Positions 45,126 to 54,480 of a stretch of 64,000 bases of DNA are shown here, piece after piece (position 1 is the first letter of the stretch; every line of letters starts with the position of its first letter). The notes under the pieces were generated by a model that did no database searches, had not been told where the DNA came from, and worked only from the letters and a program-made list of their open reading frames with translations. The position numbers and the translations under genes were made by a program. Source of the stretch: Pegoplata infirma (Eukaryota; Arthropoda; Insecta; Diptera; Anthomyiidae); contig OY992540.1 of the NCBI GenBank assembly GCA_963921195.1, positions 22,890,262 through 22,954,261 of the forward strand, in the 5' to 3' direction.

Positions 45126-46278
45126 GCACCTTTTTCAAAATTTGAAAATTTTATTAAAAAAAAATTAAAATATATTTTTTTTTATTTCTGAATTCATTAA
45201 GAGCACCTTGGAGAAGAAAAATTTGAAATATGGCGGATATCCGTCCGGCCACTTTTCGGGAATTGCTGGGGGAAGTTAGCGGATTTCAAGGAAATGTTGG
45301 TTTTATCAAAAATGTTGCTTAATAAAATCTTATAAATAACATTATTGAGCAAATTAGCGGTTTTTTCGTGTCGTGGCATTATATTAAACAACTGTATGTC
45401 TTTTATGAAATCTTACAGATTAGGACGTATTTAACCCACATTGGCTGGGGGTCAAAAATGACCCCGCAAAAAAGTTGAAGCTTAGAGCTTAAATATTGTG
45501 CTATAGACAAGTATAAAACGGCTTTTGTGTTTTGTACCCCAACTATAATTTTGTATTAATATATTATCTATAAAAAAAATCGTTAACCCTTTAAGGTAGG
45601 AGGTCAAAAATGACCCATTTAGTAAAAAATACATATTTTTTTATGGAAAATTAATTTGTGGCAATCTATTAGATAACTTTAAATCAGCCCTAAAATCTTA
45701 CCAATTTAAGATATATTTAACCCATATTGGCCCGGGGTCAAAAATTAACCGGCAAAAACTTTTAGACAAAGTGCTTGGTTTTTTTGATATCAACTTAATG
45801 GGTAATTTTTGGTCTCCTAAGGGTTAATTATTTTTTTAAAGATAATGTATTATGTACTATGAAATTATAGTTGAGGGAAAAACACAGGAGACATTTTATA
45901 CTTGTTTATAGCACAAAATTTAAGCTCTAAACTTCTAATTTTCTTCAGGGGTCATTTTTGACCCCCAGCCAATGTGGGTAAAAGAAGTCCTAGATCGGTA
46001 AGGTTTCATAAAAGACTTACAGTTATTTAATAGAACGCCACGATATGAAAAAACCGCTAATTTGTCCCATAATGTAATTTTTAAGATTTTATTAAGCCAA
46101 ATTTTTGATAAAACCAACATTTCGTTGAAATCCGCTAACTTCCCCCAAAAGTGGCCCGACGGATATCCACCATATTTCACATTTTTCTTCTCCAAGGTGT
46201 TCTTAATGAATTCAGAAAGAAAAATTTATAAATTTAAAATTTTTTTTAACACAATTTTCAAATTTTGAAAAAAGGTGC
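45126..46278. mobile_element. Foldback element, ~440-bp arms
   Basis: The left arm starts GCACCTTTTTCAAAATTTGA and the right arm ends TCAAATTTTGAAAAAAGGTGC (shown here without its first base). Mirrored inner blocks include GGATATCCGTC / GACGGATATCC, GCTGGGGGTCAAAAATGACC / its inverted copy at about 45950, and ACTATAATTT / AAATTATAGT. The ~280-bp centre also repeats GGTCAAAAATGACCC. Non-coding; would form a long hairpin if transcribed. Confidence 0.85.
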
Positions 46279-46619
46279 AATGCTTTTCTAAACTTTTTCT
46301 TTTCCTTTTTACAAAAAATAAAACATTTATGCAAAATTCAATTTAAATTAATTTTTAAAATTTTTTTTGTAGTGTTTTTCAGTGCAAACATGGTTATTCT
46401 TAATGTACAGAGATGGTACGTCTTGAGATGCTATCAAGTTATATAATTTAATTTATGAACTTTTATAAAAACCTTAAGTTTTTACTTAAAAAATAATTCA
46501 TACAACTCTTATAAATATTTTTTAAATTAAATAAATAACAAACGATATTTTTATTATTATGTATAATCAGTTGCATTAAATTGTTATTTCTACACCATTT
46601 CCAATTCTAAATTAAGTAT
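46279..46619. other. Noncoding DNA
   Basis: AT-rich; no feature recognised. Confidence 0.4.
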
Positions 46620-47830
46620 CTAAATGTCGAAATGTATTTCAAAATTATCGAAATATATTTTAAAATTGTTCAAATACAATTATCCATACGTATTTCAACA
46701 TTTTCCTAATGTAGTTTAAAATTTTTCAAATGCAAATCAGTAATTTCCAAATATAATTTAAAATTGTCTAAATGTAATATTTTAAAATTGTCCATATGTA
46801 ATTCTTAATTATTATGTATTTTTAAATTCTTCAAATACAATTGTTCAAACGTATTTTAAAATTTTCCAAATGCACATCAAAAATTTCCAAACGTAATTTA
46901 AAATTGTCTAAATGTAATATTTCAAAATTGTCCATATGTAATTCTTAATTATTCCAATGTATTTTAAAATTTTTCTAAATAGAATTATCCAAACGTATTT
47001 AAAATTTTTCCAAATGTATATCAAAAATTTCCAAACTTAATTTTAAATTGTCTAAATGTAATATTTCAAAATTAACCATATGTTTTTCAAAATTGCCCAA
47101 ATATATTTTCAAATTGTTTATATGCACTACAGAATTATTTAAATGAAAAATTAAAATTTTTAAGAAGAATTTCAAAATTATCCAAATGTAATTTAGAAAA
47201 TTTTCCAATTGTATTTTAAAAATTTCCAAATGTATTTTTAAACTGTCTAAATGCGTTTCAAAGATTTTCAAATGTATTTTGAAATTGTACAATTGCATTT
47301 GTATATTTGTCGAACTGTATTCTAGAATTGTCCAAAAGTTTTTTGAAAAGAAAACATAGTTTTGATACATAATTTTTTTAAATACATTTGGACAATTTAA
47401 AAATACATTTGGATAATTTTGAAATAGTTTTGGACATTTTTAGAATACAGTGGAACAATTTTAAAATATATTAAGATAATTTTAAAATACAATTGGACAA
47501 TTTAAAAATACATTAAAAAAAATTTTAAATACATTTAGGCAGTTTAAAAATACATTTGGAAATTTTTAAAATACAATTGGACAATTTTTTAAATTACATT
47601 TGGAAATTTTTGATATGCATTTAGAAAATTTTAAGCTTAGTTTAGAAAATTTTAAGCTAAGTTTAGAAAATTTTGAAATACATTTTAATAATTAAAAACT
47701 ATATTTGAAATTTTTTTTTAAATACATTTGGATAATTTGATTTGGACAATTTTAAATTATATTTGAGCAATTTGGAAATACATTTAGAAAATTATGAAAT
47801 ACAATTGAAAATGGTGTAGTATTTATTTGT
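46620..47830. repeat. Head-to-head degenerate minisatellite
   Basis: From 46620 to about 47360 the units read as AAATTGTCCAAATGTATTTC-like (about 20-30 bp, diverged). From about 47375 to 47830 the same motif runs in the opposite orientation (AATACATTTGGACAATTT). The array therefore forms one large inverted repeat with its switch point near 47370. The 123-codon minus-strand frame across it is translated repeat. Confidence 0.85.
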
Positions 47831-48656
47831 ATGTCTCGTATTAAATATAATTCTGAAATACAGTCGGATAAATCTTAAATATAATTAAAAAAATTTTAGC
47901 ACATATTTTAAAATAAATTGGAAATTTGAAGTTGAATTAACAATAGAAAAATCTTAAACACAGCACTATTTCATTTTATAAATTATTTAATAGAATCGTA
48001 TGAAATAAAATGTATTTTTCTAAAATAAAATTTAAGGATACACATATGTTTCTGAATATATATATTACTTAATATATAAATAAATACACGGTCAAACAAA
48101 CAAAAAATTACAACTTCGTAAGTGTTACATTTGATATTTTAACACACATATTTTTATATTAATAAAAAAAATTAACAAAAATTCTTAAAAAAGAAAATCT
48201 TTTGTATATATAATTATTATAAGTACTTTGATTATTTATTACTGTAAATATTTTGTTATAACCAATGTATTAAATGTATTAAAATTAAAAAAATAAAAAA
48301 ATATGTGCATATGTAACACACATGAAATAAAAAAAAACACTAATTTGCATTTTATTAGTTTTTGTCGCCAGAACTGCTAGGTAAAACCATATAGTTGGAA
48401 TAACCAATTGCTAAATCTATTAGTTAGAGTGACCATTATATCATTTAGCACAACAACAAATAATTTTAGTTATTTCAGTCACTACAACTGAAACTATCAG
48501 TTACTACCCCCAAAGCCATTATTAAATATCTATTATGCTAAACCATTATCGGTAGTACCAAACGAATTCTTGCCTTGTTTATGAATCGGTAGGTGGGACC
48601 GCATGAATTCGATTGGCGACAAATTCGGTTGCGACAACAAATCTGTTCTCTGTGTG
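47831..48656. other. P right arm, noncoding
   Basis: AT-rich to about 48350, then more complex sequence with short AACCA-TTA(G/T)T units and a final GACAACAAATCTGTTCTCTG end. No gene. Confidence 0.45.
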
Positions 48657-48841
48657 TGTGAAAAAATATCAACTTAGTTTTGTCAATTAAATTCATTGTT
48701 GTATCAACAATGAAATTAATTGAAAAGTTTGTAAAAAATTGTGTTAACGGAAATAAACATGCTTTAATGTCAATTTATTTAAAAAAAATCTAAAAATAGA
48801 ACAAAAGAAATCTAAAAATTTAAAAAAAAAAAAAAACATTA

Positions 48842-49276
48842 GCCGGCAGCGGGAATCGAACCCGGAACTAACATGATACGAGTCTAGAACACTACCACCG
48901 TGCTATTCCTTATTTATACTTGTAGTTGACTATACGAGTATATTAAAGGAAATAAACTGTTTTTAATGTCATTTAATTTAAAAATAAAATAAAAAATCTA
49001 AAAATAGAACAAAAAAAAAAATTAAAAAAAAAAAAAAAATCTGGCGGCAGCTGGAATCGAACCGGCAACGAACATGGTACAAGTCTAGCACACTACCACC
49101 GTGCTATTCCTCATATATATTTGTAGTTGACTAAATGCGTATAAAAGGTGTCTGCTGAATGGCAAAAACAAAATAATCTCCAAATAAAAATAAATAAAAA
49201 TAAAAAAATGTTTCCGCCACCTGGCAGCGAACCCGCAATGTTCATGATTAGAGTCTAGCACACTACCACCGTGCTA
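48842..49276 (-). repeat. Three tandem tRNA-like modules
   Basis: Three ~65-nt minus-strand modules end at 48905, 49106 and 49276 on their 5' side. Each starts TAGCACGGTGGTAGTG (A-box-like; 48892-48905, 49093-49106, 49263-49276) and reaches a B box. The B boxes read GGGTTCGATTCCC at 48851-48863, GGTTCGATTCC at 49053-49063 and a changed GGGTTCGCTGCC at 49223-49234. Each is followed by an A/T-rich ~120-bp spacer that is itself repeated. A closed tRNA cloverleaf is not formed. They lie inside Y2, so the tandem either inserted there or is an internal Pol III-like part of the family. Confidence 0.75.
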
Positions 49277-49417
49277 TCGTCAGATATTTTTGTGCTTCAT
49301 TAAATGAGTTTATAAAGTGTCTGTGTTATCAATAAGCATTTTGTGCGTTTTTTAACAATGATTTTAATTGATGCATTTAATTGGAAATTAATGTGGATTT
49401 TTGTCATATTAACAATA

Positions 49418-50914
49418 CCCGAGTAAAAAAATTGATATGACACAATATATAATTTAATATGGGTTCGTGTCTATTTTGATATAATCTTATACGAAAAATG
49501 GTTTCATAAGATTTGATCGAATAATATCTAATAATATCAGTTTATATAACTTTATATCGACTTTGATACGAGTTTTGGTCTAATCCAATGATATAAAATT
49601 ATAACCAATTATATTAAAATTTATACAATTTTAGAAATCGGATGTTTTTTTTTTTAGTTTTTAATAAAAAGTTGAAAAATTAAAATAATAAAAATAAGTT
49701 GTTCTTTGAAAAAAATTTAGAAAAATTTCAAAAAATGGAGTCATGTTAAATTTTATATAAAACACTTAGAAAATATTTTCAAAAAAATTTGTCCTTGGAA
49801 AAAACTTAGAAAAATTTGAAAAAATGGAGTTATATAAAATTTTATATAAAACACTTAGAAAATATTTTCGATAAAAAAAATGTTCCTTGAAAAAAACTTA
49901 GAAAAAATTTAAAAGATGGAGTCATATAAAATTTTATATAAAACACTTACAAGGGAAGTATCTCAACCCTTATGAACCGATTTGCCTGAAACTTAAAATA
50001 TATATAAATGAGATCATTTTAAGGTTGGGGTGTCTCGGCTTATCGGCCATATCAAGGATTTAGGGGTTCAAAAAAGGGGTCAAAAATTGGCGAAAAAATC
50101 GTTTTTTGGATTTTTCAGCGATTTCTTTCTAAGAAACTATATGATGTTTCCATATGAGAAGAAAGGTTTTTTTAATGCCTATCCAACGGTGGCATAACCG
50201 TGTAAAGATTCGGCTTCGTTAAATATTTTTTTCATGAAAATGTATAAATTTTTGGGGGTATTTATATGAAGACATAGAGCTACGATGTCCATATGAATAC
50301 GAAATAATCTTTATTAAATTTAATTCGACACGTATTTTTGCTCTAGAGGATATTCCTGTTAGTTCGGGAGTTATCGAAATTTTCCCGGAGGTCCACATTG
50401 TTTCATAAGGGGACAACGAAATTTTAAAACACTGATATGGCCGAAAAGCCGAGACACCCCAACCTTAAAATCGTCTCTTTTATATATATTTTAAGTTTCA
50501 GGCAAATCGGTTCATAAGGGTTGAGATACTTCCCTTGTTAGAAAATATTCGTGATAAAAAAGTGGTGCTTGGAAAAATCTTAGAAAAATAAAAAAATATG
50601 AAGTCATATGAAATTTTATATAAAACACTTTGAAAATATTTGCGATAAAAATATGTTCTTGGAAAACACTTAAAAAAATTAAAAAATAATGGAGGCATAT
50701 AAAATTTTATATAAAACACTTAGAAATTTAAAATGATGCATGGGACCAGATGTTACAACATATAGTTACGTATGGCGATATCTTAAAAAAAATCCCACAT
50801 CAAAATTTATTATATAAATTTATCTTGCAATACATAGTGTCACACATGAACATATATCAAATAATATGACTATATAAAAGTATATAAGATCATATTAAAT
50901 TATTTTTACTCGGG
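49418..50914. mobile_element. E2: E-family TIR element, best copy
   Basis: CCCGAGTAAAAAA (left) and TTTTTACTCGGG (right) are flanked by TA (49416-49417 and 50915-50916). The interior consists of repeated ~65-bp units ATTTTATATAAAACACTTAG-AAAATATTTTC. A foldback MITE is inserted at 49950-50537 into one of these units; the intact neighbours show the empty site. Non-coding. Confidence 0.88.
49950..50537. mobile_element. 588-bp foldback MITE, TTA duplication
   Basis: ~110-bp near-perfect TIRs start CAAGGGAAGTATCTCAACCC and include ACCGATTTGCCTGAAACTTA and GGTGTCTCGGC. TTA flanks both sides (49947-49949 and 50538-50540), and sister units of E2 read ACACTTAGAAAATATT without the insertion. The spacer is ~360 bp and non-coding. 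The TTA duplication points to PIF/Harbinger. Confidence 0.92.
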
Positions 50915-51013
50915 TATACATTGTTGATACAATTAAAAACGTTGTTGAACTAGAAATTAGTTGCTAACAATTTGTTTTGTTACTTTTGATTTCACGATAT
51001 TTTTTTCTGTGTA

Positions 51014-52162
51014 TGTTTAAGAATCGGCATGACATTATGTTTCTTTCGTAGCACTTTTGAAATATTCCAAAAGGGAGAAGAATTTTTATCAAGGGATGCC
51101 AGAACATTGCTCCAAGATTTATTTCTTTCAATAATGAGTTCTTGCTTAATTTGTTTATTAAGTCTGTTCATTTCAATTTTATCTGCATTATCTCTATTCA
51201 GCATCCATTGTCGTCTAAAAAAATTACGATTCACGATCAGCATTCTGATATGTGTAGGTAGAGGTTTGGTTTTGGGCAAAATAGTTCTTTTTGGGACACT
51301 TATTTCTGTTGCATTCTTAATTACATTTTTAAAGTTATCGATCCTCGTATTTACTTCGTTTTTATTCATACATTCAGAATCGTATTCTGAAATGTTATTA
51401 TTAATATGATGTTTGAACTGCGCCCAGTTAGCTCTACTAAAATCGTATACAAGATTCGTAGTGTGGCAATTTGAGCCGTAAAGGTTTACTTTAACCGGTA
51501 GGTGGTCAGAGGTTAACTCATTCAAAGCAACAGGTTCCGAAAGCTTCATTGGTATATTGGTCAAAAAAAAAATCTAAAGTTGATGATTGGTGAGATTCGT
51601 TAGAAGGCACATACGTTGGGTCACATGGGTACTTAATCCAAACGTTGTTGATTTCAGTTTTCTGTTGAAGAATATTTCCCCAGCAGTTAGCACGCAAACA
51701 TCCCCACGATCGATGTCTGCTGTTGAAATCACCCCCCAGAATGAAATTGTTATTAGTACGAGTTAGCTTTAAAATATCTGCAGCAAAGTTGTTCTTTTTA
51801 ATGCCGTCACGACCAGCGGCCCCCCCAGGAAAATAACATGAGAATATAAGAACTGGCCCTTCAGATGTTTCTAATTTAATACCGATGTTTTCAATCAATA
51901 CAGTATTAACAATTGGGATTAAATTATGGCGTATAGTCTTTTTAACAATGATTGCTACACCTCCACCTCTTGAATTTTCTCTATCGTTCCTATAACAATA
52001 GTATGAATTATTTCCAATCGAAACTTCTGATGATAACATTGTCTCTGATAGTAAACAGATGTCTATATCGTGTCTTAATAAAAAATCAAATAATTCAGTT
52101 TTTTTGTGGCATATGCCTCTCGCATTCCATATAATCATTTTTGTTGTTGTTGTTTGGTCCAT
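51014..52162 (-). pseudogene. LINE ORF2, endonuclease part (frameshifted)
   Basis: About 383 codons make up the N-terminal half of ORF2, an apurinic-type endonuclease that nicks target DNA. Visible catalytic landmarks from the start: WNARGI (Asn13), SETM (Glu40), GGDFNSRHRSWG (Asp145, Asn147) and, after the frameshift, SDHLPV. The C-terminal part (KSWSNVLASLDKNSSPFWN) leads into the reverse transcriptase and is cut at LKH by Y2. The frame breaks once, in a run of ten A (plus strand 51563-51572). One base fewer would read through as TLDFFLTNIP, so this is either a real mutation or a homopolymer sequencing error. The ATG at 52162 overlaps the ORF1 stop as TAATG. Confidence 0.93.
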
Positions 52163-53262
52163 TATGACGATAGAAATTTATGAGCAATACTTGACACTAC
52201 TTCAAATTGGTCAAGTTTTGTTTTACAAGCTTTTAACTTTTGAATTAATTCAAGTGTTATATTTTTGATATCATCAAATGAAAACAAGTCATCATTAGTA
52301 TTGTTATTTCTTAAATTTGACCAGTTATTATTTACAGGAGTTTCTTCAGCATGAAGAGCTGGAAACTGCGATTTGTCGGAGTTTTGCGGCACAGACGGAA
52401 CATTAGTTTGACGGTTTGCATAATTACGTTGTCTAGGGGCTCTAGCATTTTGAGTAATGAAACGTTGTTTCATATCTATGTATTTTTTACGACTTGGGCA
52501 ATCAGGTGAAGTAGATTTATGTGCTTGTCCACAGTTAGCACATTTAAGTATATCTGATATACATTCAGCGGTTTTATGATCACCTGAGCAATTTGAGCAA
52601 AAAATTTTAACAGCACAATGAGACGACCCATGGCCGTACATCTGACAATTGTAACACTGAGTTACCTTGTTCTTCCTGTTTCTGTGAAATTCCCATTTAA
52701 CTTTTAAATGGTCTATAGAAGAGTATTTTTGTCTAAGCTCTTTAAGAGTTGTGGATTGTCGTTTAAAATATACAACATAAAAAATGATTTGTGTATTCCC
52801 TTGGTCGGGCTTTTCTATCATTTTGCAGTCAGTGCAATCTAATCCCATAGTAATTAATTTACACTTAAGCACAGATAAATTAACCTTATCAAGGCCAAAA
52901 AGTAAAGCTTTATATGGTCTGTCACTTTTGATGGCATAAGTGAAGAATTCTAATTGTTCTACTTTAAGCATTTCGCCTATTTTTTCAACATCAGTTTGAG
53001 TTTGACAAAAAAGTTTCAAACCAATCGAAATTTTTCTAATTGCATATTCTGCAACTTTTGATTTTTTGCATAGTTCATGTAGTTTATCAATACTACACTT
53101 AAGTATAGTAAGAGGTGGAATTACTTTCTTTGTTGTTTTAGCAACTAATATTTCATTATTGTCGTCATCCAATGTTTGGAGTGGCTGATAGTAGTTATTG
53201 TTATTGTTTGTAGCGGTACTACCGCTAACAATATTTTTTGTTTTTCTCATTTTAGCTTGCAA
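52162..53262 (-). CDS. LINE ORF1 (gag-like, three zinc knuckles)
   Basis: An intact 366-residue ORF1 of the Jockey type, a nucleic-acid-binding protein that packages LINE RNA. The N-terminus is Asn-rich and low complexity. The middle (about 90-190, with RPYKALLFGLDKVNLSVLK) looks like the RRM-like / pre-C2HC region of such proteins. Three zinc knuckles follow at about 198-255: CYNCQMYGHGSSHC (CX2CX4HX4C), CSNCSGDHKTAEC (CX2CX3HX4C) and CANCGQAHKSTSPDC (CX2CX3HX6C). An Asn/Pro-rich tail ends in a short helical segment. The first ATG at 53262 is used here; a second at codon 5 is possible. The stop TAA overlaps the ORF2 start as TAATG, an arrangement known from the Bombyx SART1 element to allow stop-restart translation. 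No visible lesion. Confidence 0.95.
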   Translation of the reverse strand: MQAKMRKTKNIVSGSTATNNNNNYYQPLQTLDDDNNEILVAKTTKKVIPPLTILKCSIDKLHELCKKSKVAEYAIRKISIGLKLFCQTQTDVEKIGEMLKVEQLEFFTYAIKSDRPYKALLFGLDKVNLSVLKCKLITMGLDCTDCKMIEKPDQGNTQIIFYVVYFKRQSTTLKELRQKYSSIDHLKVKWEFHRNRKNKVTQCYNCQMYGHGSSHCAVKIFCSNCSGDHKTAECISDILKCANCGQAHKSTSPDCPSRKKYIDMKQRFITQNARAPRQRNYANRQTNVPSVPQNSDKSQFPALHAEETPVNNNWSNLRNNNTNDDLFSFDDIKNITLELIQKLKACKTKLDQFEVVSSIAHKFLSS

Positions 53263-53401
53263 ATTGAAAGCATTAGCATCATATTCGCGACCACGTTTAA
53301 TTGTTGTTTTTTTTTTTTTTAAATTTATTATTATGTTTACTTATTCTTGATTTAGTCAAGGCACAACTACGTCTTGATCACACGAGAGTACAGCATCAAC
53401 T
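53263..53401 (-). promoter_or_regulatory. LINE 5' leader with internal Inr and DPE
   Basis: Taking +1 as the first LINE base (A at 53401), the start reads CAGTT (initiator-like, its C being the last base of the target duplication). AGACG occupies exactly +28 to +32 (53374-53370). That is the downstream promoter element position known for Drosophila Jockey-type LINEs. With the 12-bp duplication directly adjacent, this indicates an intact 5' end that could drive its own transcription. Confidence 0.78.
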
Positions 53402-53413
53402 GTTCTCTTATTT
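53402..53413. repeat. LINE target duplication, 5' side
   Basis: GTTCTCTTATTT, the partner of 35932-35943; together they bracket the LINE within Y1. Confidence 0.88.
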
Positions 53414-53815
53414 GTATTGACAAACGTACAAAATCTTAATTTTTTTTCAACAAAGAAATTCAACAAACACAAAAACAAATTTTTTGATCTGACAAACGTA
53501 AAAAATCTTATTTTTTTTTTCAACAAAGAAATTCAACAAACACAAAAACTATTTGTTGATATGATAAAATAATTTTGATATAAAATTACTTGACTGAGTT
53601 TTTTAAAAACAAAATCGAAGTTTTGTATAATAGACTAACAGGCGGCCGTTTTTATTAAATGTTTGGTTGATATCATGTTTGGTTGATTTACAATTGCTGT
53701 TTGTTGATTTAATTTGACGATTTTATTTTCTGTGTAGGTTTTATGGGATTCTGATTAATTTTTTATTAAAAAATAAAAATTTTTAATTCTGTTTTTATAT
53801 ATTGTTGGACTTTAT

Positions 53816-54110
53816 ATTTTATAACTGAAGTTTTTATTTATTTCGGTTTGAGTCCATATTAATTATTTCTGAGAAATAATTATTTTGTACGTTTAAATAA
53901 CTGATCTTAATCTTACACACCTACAGTGACAATCGAAGAGTGCTGACGAAGGAAGGGTGGCTTCTTCCGAAAGCTGTCGACATCTCCACTTAGCCTGTGT
54001 TGTCAATTAATTTTTTTCAGATTTTCTCATTGTACAACAAAAATAATTATTTCTCAGAAATAATTAATATGGACTCAAACCGAAATAAATAAAAACTTCA
54101 GTTATAAAAT
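53816..54110. repeat. Hairpin with hammerhead-like core, copy 2
   Basis: ~70-bp inverted arms (left from 53816, right ending 54110) share TTTATAACTGAAGTTTTTAT, CGGTTTGAGTCCATATTAAT and TTATTTCTGAGAAATAA. The centre contains CTGACGA (53943-53949), a GGAAG...CTTCC stem (53951-53955 / 53964-53968) and GAAA (53969-53972), identical to copy 1 at 19498. The arms at copy 1 are only half present. Confidence 0.75.
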
Positions 54111-54124
54111 AAAAAATTGTTTTT

Positions 54125-54480
54125 ATTCGACCTTTAAAATATTATATTTTGAGTAGGTTTATTCTAGCTCGAGGTCACTATTTTCTTTACTAATTAAAAC
54201 TAAGATATTCTCATCGAATAATTCTCAAGAACATTATTTTTCTGTTGTAAATATATTTGTGTTGGTAATTTTTCTAAATAATCTTAACAATGGAGTCTGA
54301 CAAATTTCGAAACACGTGTTGATTAAGTCTTGCAAAATTGACCAACACAAATAAATTTAAAACGGAATAAAAAATTATTTTCTTGAAAATTATTCTGTGA
54401 GAATATTATAGTTTTAATTAGTAAAGAAAATAATGACCTCGAGCTAGAACAAACCTACTCAAAACATAGATTTTAGACCG
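54125..54480. repeat. Inverted repeat related to 33304-34443
   Basis: Diverged inverted arms share GCTCGAGGTCA(C/T)TATTTTCTT with its inverted partner at about 54425-54450. The centre has GTCTGACAAATTTCGAAAC then ACACGTGT-like sequence, matching the GGAATCTTGACAAATTCC-GAAAC motif of the 33-34 kb foldback. It directly follows the previous hairpin. Non-coding. Confidence 0.7.

Larger units (their letters stand above)
37822..48656. mobile_element. P: 10.8-kb segment with CACACAG ends
   Basis: The left CACACAGGGAAAAGATCT and the complement of the right end CACACAGAGAACAGATTT agree at 15 of 18 positions, and agreement continues (TATTG / TGTTG). The flanks read TG on both sides, too short to prove a duplication. 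Most of the 10.8 kb is secondary insertions and tandem repeats; P's own DNA is probably the outer ~0.9 kb at the left and ~0.8 kb at the right. No coding sequence. Confidence 0.6.
37706..51011. mobile_element. Y2: CACAG-ended element inside LINE ORF2
   Basis: The left tip CACAGAAAAAAAAAATTTG and right tip (complement CACAGAAAAAAATATCGTGA) are flanked by TA at 37704-37705 and 51012-51013. Deleting Y2 and one TA joins the LINE codons as CTT AAA CAT AAT GGT (L-K-H-N-G) in frame, which fixes both ends to the base. Its own sequence near the ends contains TTGTCAATAC, AATTAATTTCATTGTT and similar A/T palindromes. It has been swollen by P, the tRNA-like trimer and E2. Confidence 0.9.
35944..53401 (-). 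mobile_element. Full-length Jockey-clade LINE, interrupted
   Basis: A complete non-LTR retrotransposon on the minus strand: 5' end at 53401, leader with internal promoter, ORF1 (53262-52162), ORF2 in two pieces (52162-51014 and 37703-36184), then a ~240-bp 3' region ending near a TAAATAAATAAATTG tract. It has a 12-bp target duplication on each side. Excluding the 13.3-kb Y2 insertion and its extra TA, its length is about 4.15 kb. Besides the insertion, one homopolymer frameshift in ORF2 is the only visible lesion. Confidence 0.93.
35769..53734. mobile_element. Y1: outer CACAG-ended element of the stack
   Basis: The left tip CACAGAAAAAAACG and right tip (complement CACAGAAAATAAAATCG) are each flanked by TA (35767-35768 and 53735-53736). 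Once the LINE 35944-53401 is taken out, only about 500 bp of its own sequence remain. These contain (C/T)AACAAA, ATTGACAAACGTA and repeated TTCAACAAAGAAATTCAACA units. Tip similarity to 1378-2303 and 37706-51011 supports one family. The TA-only duplication makes the pairing less certain than for the inner layers. Confidence 0.6.

Noticed and set aside
46999..47370. 123-residue minus-strand open frame
   Set aside because: Translation of the diverged minisatellite; repeats of KIHLEIF-like residues follow the DNA unit.
48842..49276. A cluster of functional tRNA genes on the minus strand
   Set aside because: No closed acceptor stems, decayed B box in the third unit, and no T-run terminator at the expected place.
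52162..53262. ORF1 as a cellular zinc-knuckle gene
   Set aside because: Its position within LINE boundaries, stop-start overlap with ORF2 and knuckle pattern all fit a LINE ORF1.
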